Part shown: piece after piece, positions 18,746 through 28,095 of the stretch
How positions within the stretch are numbered: position 1 is the first letter of the stretch
How the letters are laid out: every line of letters starts with the position of its first letter
From: Streptomyces sp. CB02400
GTDB lineage: Bacteria; Actinomycetota; Actinomycetes; Streptomycetales; Streptomycetaceae
Length of the DNA: 64,000 nucleotides
Direction of reading: 5' to 3'
Assembly (NCBI RefSeq): GCF_001905725.1
Contig: NZ_LIWB01000004.1
Coordinates: 372,001-436,000 of the forward strand
Position numbers and translations under genes: made by a program
The notes under the pieces: model-generated
The model's database searches: none
Told to the model about the DNA's origin: nothing
The model's input: the letters and a program-made list of their open reading frames with translations, nothing else

Positions 18746-19631
18746 CCTGTCCGGCCCCGGGCGTCTCGCCCGGTGGATGTTCGTCCTGCCCGCCGCGGCC
18801 TGTCTGCTGCTCTTCTTCGGCTATCCGCTCGTCAAGAACGTCGTGATGAGCTTTCAGCAGTACACGACCACCACGTTCTACACGGGCGCCGCCCCGTTCG
18901 TAGGGCTGCTGAACTACTCGAGGATCCTTTCGTCCGAGCTGTTCTCCGAAGCCCTGGCGAACACCGTCCTGTTCACCGCGGCCTCAGTCCTCGGGCAGTT
19001 CGTCATCGGCCTGTTCCTCGCGCTGTTCTTTCAGCGCCGCTTCCCGCTCAGTGGCATCCTGCGTGGACTTCTGCTGCTGCCCTGGCTCATGCCCCTGGTC
19101 GTCACCGGTACGACCTGGAGGCGGATGCTCGATCCCGAGACGGGTGCCGTCAACGCACTGCTGCGCGGTCTGCACCTCTCCGCGTCCGGTGTCCCCTGGC
19201 TCACCAGCACCTCACACGCCCTGGTGTCGGTGATCGTCGTCAGCGTCTGGGTCGGCATCCCCTTCAACACGGTGATCCTCCACAGCGGCCTGCAGAGCCT
19301 CCCCGGGCACCTGTTCGAGGCAGCGAAGCTGGACGGTGCCGGACCGGTCAGGTCCTTCCGCCACGTGACCTGGCCACTGCTGCGGCCTGTGGTGAGCGTC
19401 GTGCTCGTACTGGACGTGGTCTACACGGTCAAGGTGCTGGACATCGTCCTCGTGGTCACGGGAGGGGGCCCGGCGGACGCCACGGAGACCGCCGCCACCC
19501 GCGCGTACGAGCTCTCCTTCCAGCAGTTCGAGTTCGGGCGCGGTGCCGTGCTGGGCAACGTGCTCATCGCGCTCTCGCTCCTCTTCGCCCTCGTCTACCT
19601 GCGCGTCGACCGCCGCGCCCGGAACGTGTGA
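18738..19631 (+). CDS. ABC sugar transporter permease (MalF-like)
   Basis: This 297-residue inner-membrane permease has six hydrophobic segments, starting with WMFVLPAAACLLLFFGYPL. The EAA loop that contacts the ATPase is visible as EAAKLDGAGPVRSFRHVTWP. It starts at GTG 18738 inside the end of the binding-protein gene. It pairs with the MalG-like permease 12 bases downstream to form the channel. Confidence 0.93.
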   Translation: MTDLSGPGRLARWMFVLPAAACLLLFFGYPLVKNVVMSFQQYTTTTFYTGAAPFVGLLNYSRILSSELFSEALANTVLFTAASVLGQFVIGLFLALFFQRRFPLSGILRGLLLLPWLMPLVVTGTTWRRMLDPETGAVNALLRGLHLSASGVPWLTSTSHALVSVIVVSVWVGIPFNTVILHSGLQSLPGHLFEAAKLDGAGPVRSFRHVTWPLLRPVVSVVLVLDVVYTVKVLDIVLVVTGGGPADATETAATRAYELSFQQFEFGRGAVLGNVLIALSLLFALVYLRVDRRARNV

Positions 19632-19643
19632 GACGGAGCGCCC

Positions 19644-20459
19644 ATGAAGCGGGTCCCGCGCCGCGGTCTCCTGTCCACCCTGGTCGGGATCGTCCTCCTC
19701 GCGCTGATGCTGTTCCCGGTCTACTGGGTGGTGAACGCCTCCCTCCAGCCGAACGGGAACACGCTGCGAGGAGGCTGGTTCCCCCTCCGGCCCGACTTCA
19801 GCGGATATGCCGTCGCACTGCGCGCTCAGGGACGCGCTCTCCTCACCAGCATCATCGTGTCCCTCGGCAGCGTGGTGCTCAGCCTCGGGCTCGCCGCGCC
19901 GGCGGCCCACGCGCTGGCACGGTTCTCCCTGCCCGGTACCGACCTCATGCTCCTGGGGGTCCTGATCACGAAGATGGTGCCCGGCATCGTCGTGGCGAAC
20001 GCGCTCTACAGCGCCTACACCGACCTCGGTCTGCTGAACTCCCACCTCGGTCTGATCCTCGCCGACTCCACCGCCGGCACCCCTCTCGCCATCGTCATCC
20101 TGTACTCGTTCATGCGGACCATCCCCGAAGAGATCATCGACGCCGCTCGCGTGGACGGCGCCGGCCCGCTGCGTGTCTTCCGCTCTGTGGTGCTGCCGCT
20201 GAGCGTCAACGCGTTGATCACCGCTGCGGTCTTCACCTTCCTCTTCGCCTGGAGCGACTTCCTCTTCGCCCTCACCCTGACCACCACGCAGACCGTTCAG
20301 CCGATCACTCTCGGCGTCTACCAGTACCTCGGTGCCCACACGGACCAGTGGAACGCCGCCATGGCCACCGCGGTCCTGGCCTCCGCCCCCGCCGCCCTGT
20401 TGCTGGTCGTCGCCCAGCGCCACATCGCCGCCGGCGCCACCGAGGGAGCCGTCAGGTGA
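19644..20459 (+). CDS. ABC sugar transporter permease (MalG-like)
   Basis: This 271-residue permease is the second channel subunit. It has the typical first helix and WVVNASLQPNG, and the EAA loop as DAARVDGAGPLRVFRSVVLP, with about six membrane segments. It is the last gene of the three-gene transporter operon. An AraC regulator gene follows 113 bases later on the same strand. Confidence 0.93.
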   Translation: MKRVPRRGLLSTLVGIVLLALMLFPVYWVVNASLQPNGNTLRGGWFPLRPDFSGYAVALRAQGRALLTSIIVSLGSVVLSLGLAAPAAHALARFSLPGTDLMLLGVLITKMVPGIVVANALYSAYTDLGLLNSHLGLILADSTAGTPLAIVILYSFMRTIPEEIIDAARVDGAGPLRVFRSVVLPLSVNALITAAVFTFLFAWSDFLFALTLTTTQTVQPITLGVYQYLGAHTDQWNAAMATAVLASAPAALLLVVAQRHIAAGATEGAVR

Positions 20460-20572
20460 CACCACGTCGCTTCAGAGCGGGGACCTGATCTAGCGGGTTC
20501 ACGCGATGTGCCGGTCCGGTCCCGCTGGCACGGTGGTGAGGAAGGCACACACCGGCCGAAGGACAGAGAACA

Positions 20573-21589
20573 GTGGCCCCAGACGTCCAGGAACCCAGCC
20601 CTCTCCACGACCGCCACACCCCCGACTCGCGCTCCGCCCCACACCGGCGTGCGTACTGGCGCGCGACCTTGTCCCGGATGCTCGGCGTCGTGGACCTGAC
20701 CGCCCCGGACGACGCAGGCACCGGCACGGTCAGTGCCACACCGCTCGGGCGCCTCCAGGCCGTCACCGTGGTCGGCGACGCCCTGACCGCCGTGCGAACG
20801 CACCGACTCGTCGCGAGGGACAGCCGGAGTGGGTACATCGTGGTCACGTTGCTGGACAGCGGGTCCGGCCGCGTGGAGCAATACGGCCGCGTGGCGCTCC
20901 TGGCCGCCGGAGACGTCTTCGTCCACGACGTGGCACGCCCCCTCCGGTTGTCCTTCCTCGAGCCCTTTCGGACCAAGTCCCTTGTTCTGCCGAAAGACGT
21001 CCTGAGTCTGAGCGAGTCCGACCTGGCCCAAGTGACCGCCCGTCCACTCGGCCCCGACACGTCTCTCGGCGGTCTGCTCGCGCCCTTCCTGGCCGGACTA
21101 GTGGACGGTGCCGGAAACTGCGCGCCGCGCACCGGAGAGCTGATGGCACGCAACGTGGTGGATCTGCTCGACGTGCTGGCCGACGACGTCCTGGGCCGAG
21201 CGACCGAGGACACGCCCCGTGGGAACCGGGCACTGCTGCTGCGGATCCAGGCGTTCATCGACCGGCACCTCGCGGATCCCGATCTGACCCCGCAGGCCAT
21301 CGCCGAGGCCCACCACATATCCCTGCGTTATCTGCACAAGCTGTTCGAGAGTGAGGACGCAACAGTCGGCCGATGGATTCAGCGCCGTCGCCTGGAGACA
21401 TGCCGACGCGACCTGACGCTGCACAGGAACACCGCGATCGCCGCGGTGGCACACCGGTGGGGCTTCACCAGCGCCGCGCACTTCAGCCGGGTGTTCCGGA
21501 CCGCTTACGGCATGGCACCTCGTGAGTGGCGGGCGACTCAACAACTGACGCCGCAGCGCGTCTCGTCCGCACAGCTCACGGATGTCTGA
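20573..21589 (+). CDS. AraC-family transcriptional regulator
   Basis: This 338-residue regulator starts at GTG 20573. The N-terminal 200 residues form an AraC-binding-like cupin domain (GYIVVTLLDSGSGRVEQYGR...LAAGDVFVHD) for an effector. The C-terminal 100 residues hold two helix-turn-helix motifs (TPQAIAEAHHISLRYLHKLF and AIAAVAHRWGFTSAAHFSRV) and the PREWR end signature. Its position directly after the sugar ABC operon suggests control of that operon. Confidence 0.92.
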   Translation: MAPDVQEPSPLHDRHTPDSRSAPHRRAYWRATLSRMLGVVDLTAPDDAGTGTVSATPLGRLQAVTVVGDALTAVRTHRLVARDSRSGYIVVTLLDSGSGRVEQYGRVALLAAGDVFVHDVARPLRLSFLEPFRTKSLVLPKDVLSLSESDLAQVTARPLGPDTSLGGLLAPFLAGLVDGAGNCAPRTGELMARNVVDLLDVLADDVLGRATEDTPRGNRALLLRIQAFIDRHLADPDLTPQAIAEAHHISLRYLHKLFESEDATVGRWIQRRRLETCRRDLTLHRNTAIAAVAHRWGFTSAAHFSRVFRTAYGMAPREWRATQQLTPQRVSSAQLTDV

Positions 21590-21620
21590 GAAACCCGCCG
21601 CTCCTCCGGGGGGAAAGTAA

Positions 21621-22049
21621 GTGAACGATCCGCGGAAACCGTCGGTCGCCCACAGGACGACGGTGCACGTCAGCGTCCCGGGCGGGATGCCGGCCCCGCT
21701 CCCCGCGGTGCTGCTCTACGATCCGGATGACCCATACGCCGTCCGCCTCTCCTTCGGCGCGCCGGCAACCGACCCCGTGGACTGGGTGTTCGCCCGCTCG
21801 TTGCTCATCGAGGGCCTGCGTCGCCCCGTCGGTATCGGGGACGTGCTGGTGATCCCCCGGCACGGTCGCCATCCGCGGTCCATGCGGATCGTCCTGAGGT
21901 CCCCGGCCGGCGTGGCGCTGATCGACGTGGCGGAGTCACCGGTCACCGCGTTCCTGCGGCGGTCCGTCTCTCTCGTACCGCCTGGAACGGAGAGCTTCCA
22001 CATCGACTTGGACCGAACCCTGGACGCGCTCACCGGCCGATGGGACTGA
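21621..22049 (+). CDS. SsgA-like (SALP) sporulation/cell division regulator family protein
   Basis: This 142-residue protein starts at GTG 21621 behind GGGGGGAAAG. The whole sequence fits the actinomycete SsgA/SsgB family: YDPDDPYAVRLSFGAPATD, VDWVFARSLLIEGL, GDVLVIPR, and a C-terminal VTAFLRRSV...FHIDLDRTLDAL. SALPs position the septum and peptidoglycan machinery during sporulation. The particular paralogue cannot be named. It sits alone between the AraC gene and a convergent MFS gene, and its presence on an accessory island is notable. Confidence 0.88.
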   Translation: MNDPRKPSVAHRTTVHVSVPGGMPAPLPAVLLYDPDDPYAVRLSFGAPATDPVDWVFARSLLIEGLRRPVGIGDVLVIPRHGRHPRSMRIVLRSPAGVALIDVAESPVTAFLRRSVSLVPPGTESFHIDLDRTLDALTGRWD

Positions 22050-22086
22050 CCCGCGCGGTACAGCCCGCCGGGTTGCCGGGTGGACA

Positions 22087-23745
22087 TCAACCCGATGTGC
22101 GGGCCCCGTCGGCCGGCCGCGTCGCGTCGCGCACCACGGGCCCGGCGGTGACGTCGAACGAATGCGTCACCTCGGGTGCGGTACCCGGCACCAACAAGCG
22201 ACGGGCGAGCTCCTCGTGTCCGCGGTCGGTGGCCGTGAGCCGGTCGTGGTGCTGGGCGAGATGCTCGGACCACGAGGCGACCAGGTAGTTCTCGATGAAC
22301 CTTCCCGGATCGTTGCCGTCCTGGTAGAGCCCCCAGGCGTAGGCTCCCGTACGCCGACGCGAACGAGCCACGTGGGCCATGTGGCCGGTGAACGCGGACC
22401 TGCTCTCGGAGCCGACCCGGTAGGACACCGAGACCAGAACCGGGCCGTCGGTCGGGCCCGGCACGAACACCAGCGGCGGGGCGGGCCAGTGGTCGGACGG
22501 CGTCGGGTCGACCGCGTCCGCGTTCAGCGGCCAGCGGCGCGTGCTCGCCGCACAGGCCAGGAGCGACGCGGCGGCTGTCAGGAGGGAGACGGTCAGTCCC
22601 GCTCCGGCGGCCAGCGCACCCCACACGGGCGCCGCCAGGGCTTGCCCGCCCTGGAAGACCAGGAGGTACACCGCGAGCCCCCGTGCCCGCACCCAGCCGG
22701 GGAGCCTCGCCTGGAGAACCGCGTTGAGGGTGGACAGCACGCCGATCCAGGCCAGCCCGGCGGGGAGCAGTACGACCACCGTCAGCCAGGGAACCCGCAC
22801 CGTCGCCAGGACGGCCAGCACCGCCGCGAACACGACGGCACCGGCGGCGAGTGTGCCGCTGGCACCGAGGGCGCGTCGCACGGCCGGCAGGACGAAGGCA
22901 CCGCCCACGGCACCGACCCCGACCGCGCCGAGCAGCAGACCGTACCCGCCCGAGCCCAGTTCCAGGGAGCGGCTCGCGACCAGGGGGAGCAGCGACCACA
23001 GCGCGGCGCCGCCCGGTATGAACAGCACCGTGCGGAGCAGGATCCGGCGGACCCCGGGCGCGTTGCACACGTACCGGCGACCGATGCCCAGAGCCGTCAG
23101 GACGCTCTCGTTCCCGGCCGTGGGTGCCTGGGGCTGCGGCCGCCTCCAGGACAGGAGTACGGCGGCGATACCCAGGTAGGACACCGCGTTGAAGGCGAAG
23201 ACCCAGCCGGCGCCCGCCGCCGCGACGACCGCGCCGCCGAGGGCCGGACCGAGCGCACGGGCCAGGTTCATGTTCACGGCGCCGAGCGCGGCGGCCTCGC
23301 CGAGCATGTCCCGCTCCACCAGCTCCGGTTGGACCGCCTGCCAGGCCGGACCCATCAGGGCGGTTCCGCACCCCATCAGGAAGGTGAGGCCGAGCAGGAC
23401 ACCGGGCGTGAGCTTCCCGGCGAACGCGAGGACGGCCAGCCCGGAGGAGACGGAGAGCATGGCGATCTGAGCGGCCAGCAGCACTCTGCGACGGTCGTAA
23501 CGGTCGGCCAGCGCCCCCGAGGGCAGGGCCAGCAGCATGACGGGCAGGCTGGACGCGGTCTGGACGAGCGTCACCAGTTCGGCACTGTGCCCGATCAGCA
23601 GCCATTGCGCGCCCACCGTCTGCATCCAGCTGCCGACGTTGGAGACGAGCTGTGCGATCCACAGGGCGCGGAAGACGCGCGCTGTGAGCGGAGACCAGGC
23701 CGAAGCCCGCCGTCGACGCGTCGTCGTTGACACCGGGGCACCCAC
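22087..23745 (-). CDS. MFS transporter (EntS/MFS_3 type) with C-terminal soluble domain
   Basis: This 552-residue exporter has about 12 hydrophobic segments (residues about 20-400), starting FRALWIAQLVSNVGSWMQTV with the first-loop signature LADRYDRRRVLL. About 130 soluble residues follow (VLVSVSYRVGSESRSAF ... GRFIENYLVASWSEHL). That tail resembles the ABM-like domain attached to many MFS_3 proteins. The substrate is unknown. It is the last of five same-strand genes with small gaps (27728 to 22087), the DUF1275 stop lying 3 bases upstream of its GTG. Confidence 0.88.
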   Translation of the reverse strand: MGAPVSTTTRRRRASAWSPLTARVFRALWIAQLVSNVGSWMQTVGAQWLLIGHSAELVTLVQTASSLPVMLLALPSGALADRYDRRRVLLAAQIAMLSVSSGLAVLAFAGKLTPGVLLGLTFLMGCGTALMGPAWQAVQPELVERDMLGEAAALGAVNMNLARALGPALGGAVVAAAGAGWVFAFNAVSYLGIAAVLLSWRRPQPQAPTAGNESVLTALGIGRRYVCNAPGVRRILLRTVLFIPGGAALWSLLPLVASRSLELGSGGYGLLLGAVGVGAVGGAFVLPAVRRALGASGTLAAGAVVFAAVLAVLATVRVPWLTVVVLLPAGLAWIGVLSTLNAVLQARLPGWVRARGLAVYLLVFQGGQALAAPVWGALAAGAGLTVSLLTAAASLLACAASTRRWPLNADAVDPTPSDHWPAPPLVFVPGPTDGPVLVSVSYRVGSESRSAFTGHMAHVARSRRRTGAYAWGLYQDGNDPGRFIENYLVASWSEHLAQHHDRLTATDRGHEELARRLLVPGTAPEVTHSFDVTAGPVVRDATRPADGARTSG

Positions 23746-23748
23746 GGC

Positions 23749-24486
23749 TCAGGACGGCGACCGGGTCCAGGCCGGTTCGGCGGCCGAGAGACGGTGCGTG
23801 ATCACGGTCGTGAGGGCGAGGAACAGGAGGATCAGGGCGAGGGTGAGCACGAGGTGGTCGTGCAGCACCAGCTGTGCGCCCGCGTAGGCGCCGAGGAACA
23901 TGATCAGCACCGACAGGATCCGGCGGCCGGGCCGCGGTCCCTCGCCGCCGGCCCGGCCGGAGTCCGCGGCCAGGCCCGTCAATGTCAGGGTCAGCACGGT
24001 CGTGGTGAGGTCGGGGACTCCGAGTCGCCGGGCGGCGGCGTTCTGCAGGCCCATGGCGAGTCCGAGAAAGACGATCAGTGTGTACCGGACGGCCGTGGTG
24101 ACCTGCCCGTCGGTGGCCGCCGCGGCGGCCACGGTGACAGCGACCAGCACCGTCTGTACGGCTGTGGCCGCCTTCAGCAGCTTTCCTCGGTGGGTCGCGA
24201 ACCGGTCGGCGAGTCGGCCGCCGGCGAGCGCTCCCGTGAGGAAGGCCGCCAACGCCACGACGGAGGCGACCGCGGACAGGTCCGCGGCGCCGACCAGGGC
24301 GAACCCCAGGAACACCACGTTGCCCGTCATGTTGGCGACGAAGACATGCCCGAGCGCCAGATAGCTCACCGCGTCGACCAGGCCGGTCACCAGCGTCAGC
24401 GTGAGCATCAGGGGAGGCAGCGGGCCGTGGCGGTCCTGCCTGGGCGGCGCGAGAGTGCGGACCATGTCATTCAGCAGCCTGCGCAC
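23749..24486 (-). CDS. DUF1275 (YoaK-like) membrane protein
   Basis: This 245-residue membrane protein has about six hydrophobic segments and the family signatures LTLVTGLVDAVSYLALGHVF, ANMTGNVVFLG and LGLAMGLQNAAARRLGVPDLTTTVLT. It starts at GTG 24486 behind AAGGAAG, 20 bases inside the end of the DoxX gene, so it is coupled to it. No biochemical function is established for the family. Confidence 0.9.
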   Translation of the reverse strand: MRRLLNDMVRTLAPPRQDRHGPLPPLMLTLTLVTGLVDAVSYLALGHVFVANMTGNVVFLGFALVGAADLSAVASVVALAAFLTGALAGGRLADRFATHRGKLLKAATAVQTVLVAVTVAAAAATDGQVTTAVRYTLIVFLGLAMGLQNAAARRLGVPDLTTTVLTLTLTGLAADSGRAGGEGPRPGRRILSVLIMFLGAYAGAQLVLHDHLVLTLALILLFLALTTVITHRLSAAEPAWTRSPS

Positions 24487-24991
24487 TGTGCTTCCTTTCC
24501 GTATCGGTGGCCGGGCGGTGCAGCACGGCGCGCGTGAGCAGTCCACTGACCGGGCCGGCCAGGAGCGCGCAAAGGACGACCCACAGCGGCCAGGGGTCGA
24601 GGTCCAGCGCACGGTCGAGCGACCACCGGCCGGGCCCGGTGAGGGCCAGCGCAGCGAAGACGGCGACGAGGACCGTCGGGTATTCGTATCCGTCGTTCTG
24701 CACCCACAGGCCCTTGTGCCGCTTGACGGTGCCCGCGACCGTCATCACTCCCATGGCCGCCATCGCGGCCAACGGGGTGAGCAGGCCGGCGGCCAGGAAC
24801 AGGCCGGCGCCGATCTGACTGGCGCCCGCGACGACCGCGGTGATCCGGCCACCGCGGAACCCGTCGCGGCGGAACTCCTCGGCTCCGCCCGCGAGGCCGT
24901 TGCCCCCCAGCCGGAAGCTCACCTTCTGGACTCCGTGACCGGCGAGGAGCAATCCCGTCACCAGCCGGAGGGCCAGCAGTCCAGCATCCAT
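24467..24991 (-). CDS. DoxX family membrane protein
   Basis: This is a 174-residue protein with four hydrophobic segments and the DoxX opening LALRLVTGLLLAGHGVQKVS. The family includes subunits of archaeal terminal oxidase complexes and mycobacterial proteins in redox-stress membrane complexes. The role here is unknown. It overlaps DUF1275 by 20 bases and follows the isochorismatase-like gene by 56 bases on the same strand. Confidence 0.9.
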   Translation of the reverse strand: MDAGLLALRLVTGLLLAGHGVQKVSFRLGGNGLAGGAEEFRRDGFRGGRITAVVAGASQIGAGLFLAAGLLTPLAAMAAMGVMTVAGTVKRHKGLWVQNDGYEYPTVLVAVFAALALTGPGRWSLDRALDLDPWPLWVVLCALLAGPVSGLLTRAVLHRPATDTERKHSAQAAE

Positions 24992-25047
24992 GGTTTCCCT
25001 GCCTGTTCCTGACTCGGTTTCCGTGACCGCGGCGTGCGTGAGCGGAA

Positions 25048-25710
25048 TCAGCCGGCGGCGTGGGCTCCGATGACGGCCTGCGCGTAGACGACGCCGAGGC
25101 CGTAGGTACCGGCGTGCTCCTTCACGACGTCCATGACCGACATGTACGTCTCGCCGCGCGCCCAGTCACGCTGCAGTTCGAGCAGTACCTGGACCCAGGT
25201 GACCGGGACCACGCCAGCCTGGACCATGCGCTGGACGGCGTGCTCGTGGGCCTGCGGGCTGACGCCGCCGGACGCGTCGGTGACCACGTAGACCTCGTAG
25301 CCCTGGGCCAGGGCGGAGAGGGCGGGCAGGACGACGCAGACCTCGGTCCACAGCCCGGCAATGACGAGCTTCTTGCGGCCGGTGGCCTTGACCGCGTCGA
25401 CGAAGGCGGCGTCCTCCCAGGCGTTCATCGTGGTCCGGTCGACGATCTCCTGCTCGGGGAAGACCCCGGCCAGCTGCGGCATGAGCGGTCCGGAGAAGGA
25501 CTCGGCGGCCACGGTGCTCAGCACGACCGGTACGTCGAAGACCTTGGCGGCCTTCGCCAGCCCGACGGTCGCGTTGATGATCGCCGTGCGGTCACCGCTG
25601 CCGGTGCCGAAGAACATCTGCGGCTGGTGATCGACGAACAGAACGGCACAGTTGTCCGGGGTGAGCAGGTCGGGGCTGGGGGCCGCGGTGACCTCGGAGA
25701 CGTTGACCAT
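25048..25710 (-). CDS. isochorismatase-family cysteine hydrolase (YcaC-like)
   Basis: This 220-residue enzyme starts at ATG 25710 behind AGGAAAGG. The catalytic triad of the family is visible: Asp in VLFVDHQPQMF, Lys in GRKKLVIAGLW, and Cys in TEVCVVLPALSALAQGYEV. The cis-peptide region precedes the Cys. Related enzymes hydrolyse amides or carbamates such as nicotinamide, N-carbamoylsarcosine and ureidoacrylate. The YcaC subgroup has no firm substrate. It lies downstream of a large amidohydrolase gene, which suggests consecutive hydrolytic steps. Confidence 0.9.
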   Translation of the reverse strand: MVNVSEVTAAPSPDLLTPDNCAVLFVDHQPQMFFGTGSGDRTAIINATVGLAKAAKVFDVPVVLSTVAAESFSGPLMPQLAGVFPEQEIVDRTTMNAWEDAAFVDAVKATGRKKLVIAGLWTEVCVVLPALSALAQGYEVYVVTDASGGVSPQAHEHAVQRMVQAGVVPVTWVQVLLELQRDWARGETYMSVMDVVKEHAGTYGLGVVYAQAVIGAHAAG

Positions 25711-25841
25711 GGAAAAGCCTTTCCTGATGGGATGGACGCGGACAGTTGTCCGCGGGTGAGTACGGCCGCGCCGTGCGCGGTGTGCCGCTATGCGGTGGAA
25801 CACCCGGGAGGGACGGCTCGTGACCGGCGGTTCCCGGGAGA

Positions 25842-27728
25842 TCAGAGGGAGAAGCAGGGGTCGAAGAACGCGCTCGACGGCTGAGGGTCGAGAGTGCGCC
25901 GGGCCCGCCACTGGCGGTGCTGCTCGGACTCGGTGACGGCCTGGCCCAGCAGTTCCGCCTGGCGAGCGCCGGACAATCCCGTGGCGGGCGTGGCCTGGTA
26001 GCCGCCGAAGTGAGCCACCGGGCTCCATGCGGGGCTGACCGGCGGCAGTTCCTCCTCGAGGCCCTCGTACTCGGCGGCCGCGTGGACGATCCGGCCACCG
26101 ACTACCGTCAGCAGGGACTCGATGTGCGCGATGTCCTGGTCGGGGACGTTGAAGTAGTCCTCGGAAAGGACTGCCAGATCGGCGAGGAAACCCCTGCGCA
26201 GGACGCCCTTGACCCCTTCCTCCCCGGTCAGTGCGGCGCCCGCCTCGGTGAACATCGCCAGCGCGGTCCGGCGGTCGACCCGGTTGTGCGGTGGGCGCAG
26301 GACCAGGTCGCCCGCGGTGCGGCCGGTGACCAGCCAGTGCAGGGCGATCCACGGGTTGTAGGTGGAGACCCGGGTGGCGTCGGTGCCGGCACCGACGGTC
26401 AGTCCACGCTCCAGCATGGCCCGCAGCGGCGGGGCGTCCGCAGCAGCTCCAGGGCCGTAGCGGCTGAGGAACGCCTCGCCCTGGAAGGAAAGGCGGTTCT
26501 GCACGGACATGGCGCCGCCGAGGGCCGCGATGCGGTCCAGGCTGTCCGCGGAGACGGTTTCCGCATGGTCGAACAGCCATCGGTTGTCGGCCGGAAAGAG
26601 TCCGTCCGCCGCTATCTTCTCGAAAACCGCGAGGTCCCGGCGAATGGTCTCGTCATAGGTGGCGTGCAGCCGGAAACCCCAACCGTTCTCCATCAGGAGA
26701 CGTACGGCCTTCTCGAACTCCGTCTCGTAATCGCTCAGTTCCGGCCGGGGCTCGGTGAAGTTCTCGAAGTCCGCCGCCGCCCACGTCAGATTCTCGCCCG
26801 CTCCGTTGAGACGGAGCCATTCGTCTCCGTCCTCGGGCCGGGCCACTTCGATCCAGCGCCTCAGGTCGTCGATCTCCTGGCCGGCGGTTTGCGGGAACAG
26901 GTGATAGGCGATGCGCAAGGACAGTTGTCCCGCCTGCGCCAGTTCGACGACCGTGCTGTAGTTGTCCGGGAAGTTCTGGAACCCTCCGGCTGCGTCGATC
27001 GCCGATGTCAGGCCGAACCTGTTCAGCTCCCGCAGGAAGTGCCGGGTGGAGGTCTTCCTGTCCTCCCCCTCCAGCATCGGGGCCTTCGCGAGAGTCGAGT
27101 AGAGGACGAGCGCGCTGGGAGCCGCCAGCAGCATGCCCGTCGGCTCGCCGTTCCGCCCCCGTATGATCTGGCCGCCTTGGGGGTCGGGCGTCTCCCGAGT
27201 GAATCCGGCGGCCTTGACGGCTGCCCGGTTGAGTACCGCGGCCTGGTAGAGGTGCAGGACGAAGACCGGAGTGTCGGGCGCGGCGGCGTTCAGCTCGGCG
27301 ACGGTCGGCAGCCGCCGTTCGGCGAACTGCTCGGCGGACCATCCGCCCACGACCCGTACCCACTGGCCCTTGGGCGTGCGTGCCGCCTGCTCGCGCAGCA
27401 TCGCCAGCCCCTGGCGAAGCGTGCGGACGCCGTCCCAGCGCAGTTCGAGTACGTAATTGAGACCGCCACGAATGACGTGCAGGTGCGCGTCGTTCAGGCC
27501 CGGGATCATCCGGCGGCCGAGCGCGTCGACCACCTTCGTGTCTGGACCGACGTGCGGGGCGACGTCGTTGTCGTCACCGACCACGGTGATGACGCCGTCG
27601 CGAATGGCGATCGCCTCGGCCTGCGGACGGATCGCATCTCCGGTGTGGATTTTGGCGTTGCGAACGACCAGGTCTGCGGCGTTGTCGGTGGCGCGGTGAG
27701 TAAGCCCACCGACCGGCATCGTAGACAC
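25842..27728 (-). CDS. YtcJ-like metal-dependent amidohydrolase
   Basis: This is a 628-residue amidohydrolase family 3 protein. The first metal motif is GLNDAHLHVIRGG. Later conserved stations include FRLHATYDETIRR, WLFDHAETVSADSL and GAGTDATRVSTYNPWIALHW. It starts at GTG 27728, exactly placed after AAGGAGGA; an ATG three codons later is possible. The length (about 560-630 residues) is usual. It probably hydrolyses an amide or cyclic amide, substrate unknown. It leads a five-gene minus-strand string and is divergent from ridA. Confidence 0.9.
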   Translation of the reverse strand: MSTMPVGGLTHRATDNAADLVVRNAKIHTGDAIRPQAEAIAIRDGVITVVGDDNDVAPHVGPDTKVVDALGRRMIPGLNDAHLHVIRGGLNYVLELRWDGVRTLRQGLAMLREQAARTPKGQWVRVVGGWSAEQFAERRLPTVAELNAAAPDTPVFVLHLYQAAVLNRAAVKAAGFTRETPDPQGGQIIRGRNGEPTGMLLAAPSALVLYSTLAKAPMLEGEDRKTSTRHFLRELNRFGLTSAIDAAGGFQNFPDNYSTVVELAQAGQLSLRIAYHLFPQTAGQEIDDLRRWIEVARPEDGDEWLRLNGAGENLTWAAADFENFTEPRPELSDYETEFEKAVRLLMENGWGFRLHATYDETIRRDLAVFEKIAADGLFPADNRWLFDHAETVSADSLDRIAALGGAMSVQNRLSFQGEAFLSRYGPGAAADAPPLRAMLERGLTVGAGTDATRVSTYNPWIALHWLVTGRTAGDLVLRPPHNRVDRRTALAMFTEAGAALTGEEGVKGVLRRGFLADLAVLSEDYFNVPDQDIAHIESLLTVVGGRIVHAAAEYEGLEEELPPVSPAWSPVAHFGGYQATPATGLSGARQAELLGQAVTESEQHRQWRARRTLDPQPSSAFFDPCFSL

Positions 27729-28095
27729 CTTTTCGTCCTCCTTCTTACAGAACTGGAAACGCCGATGCCGTCCGCACCGACTTCAACGCACGCCACGATC
27801 AGCGGACGGGGGAGCAATCTGCCTGCGTGTGCATTCGGTCGTCACTTGTTTCCTGCACCGCAAACCTAGGCCGCACCCCAGGAACCGTTTTTTCCAGTAG
27901 TGCACGGGATGCGTTCCCAGAGTGCACCGAGCCTTCATCCTGTGCCGGAGGGGCCCATTGCAGCCGATTGTGCGCACGCGGAGAACACATCGACAGCGCT
28001 TTCGGACAAGCATCATCTACACGGACCCATAACCTCAGCGCTCAAGGGGCCTGTCTGCAACTGACGGCCCACGAACTGTTTCAAGGGAGTGATCC
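27729..28095. other. divergent promoter region, amidohydrolase / ridA
   Basis: These 367 bases are without a credible gene. The frame open from 27827 has Cys/Ser-rich random-looking codons. GTGCAC occurs at two places about 20 bases apart near 27900-27930 and could be regulator half-sites, but I cannot assign them. Confidence 0.35.
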
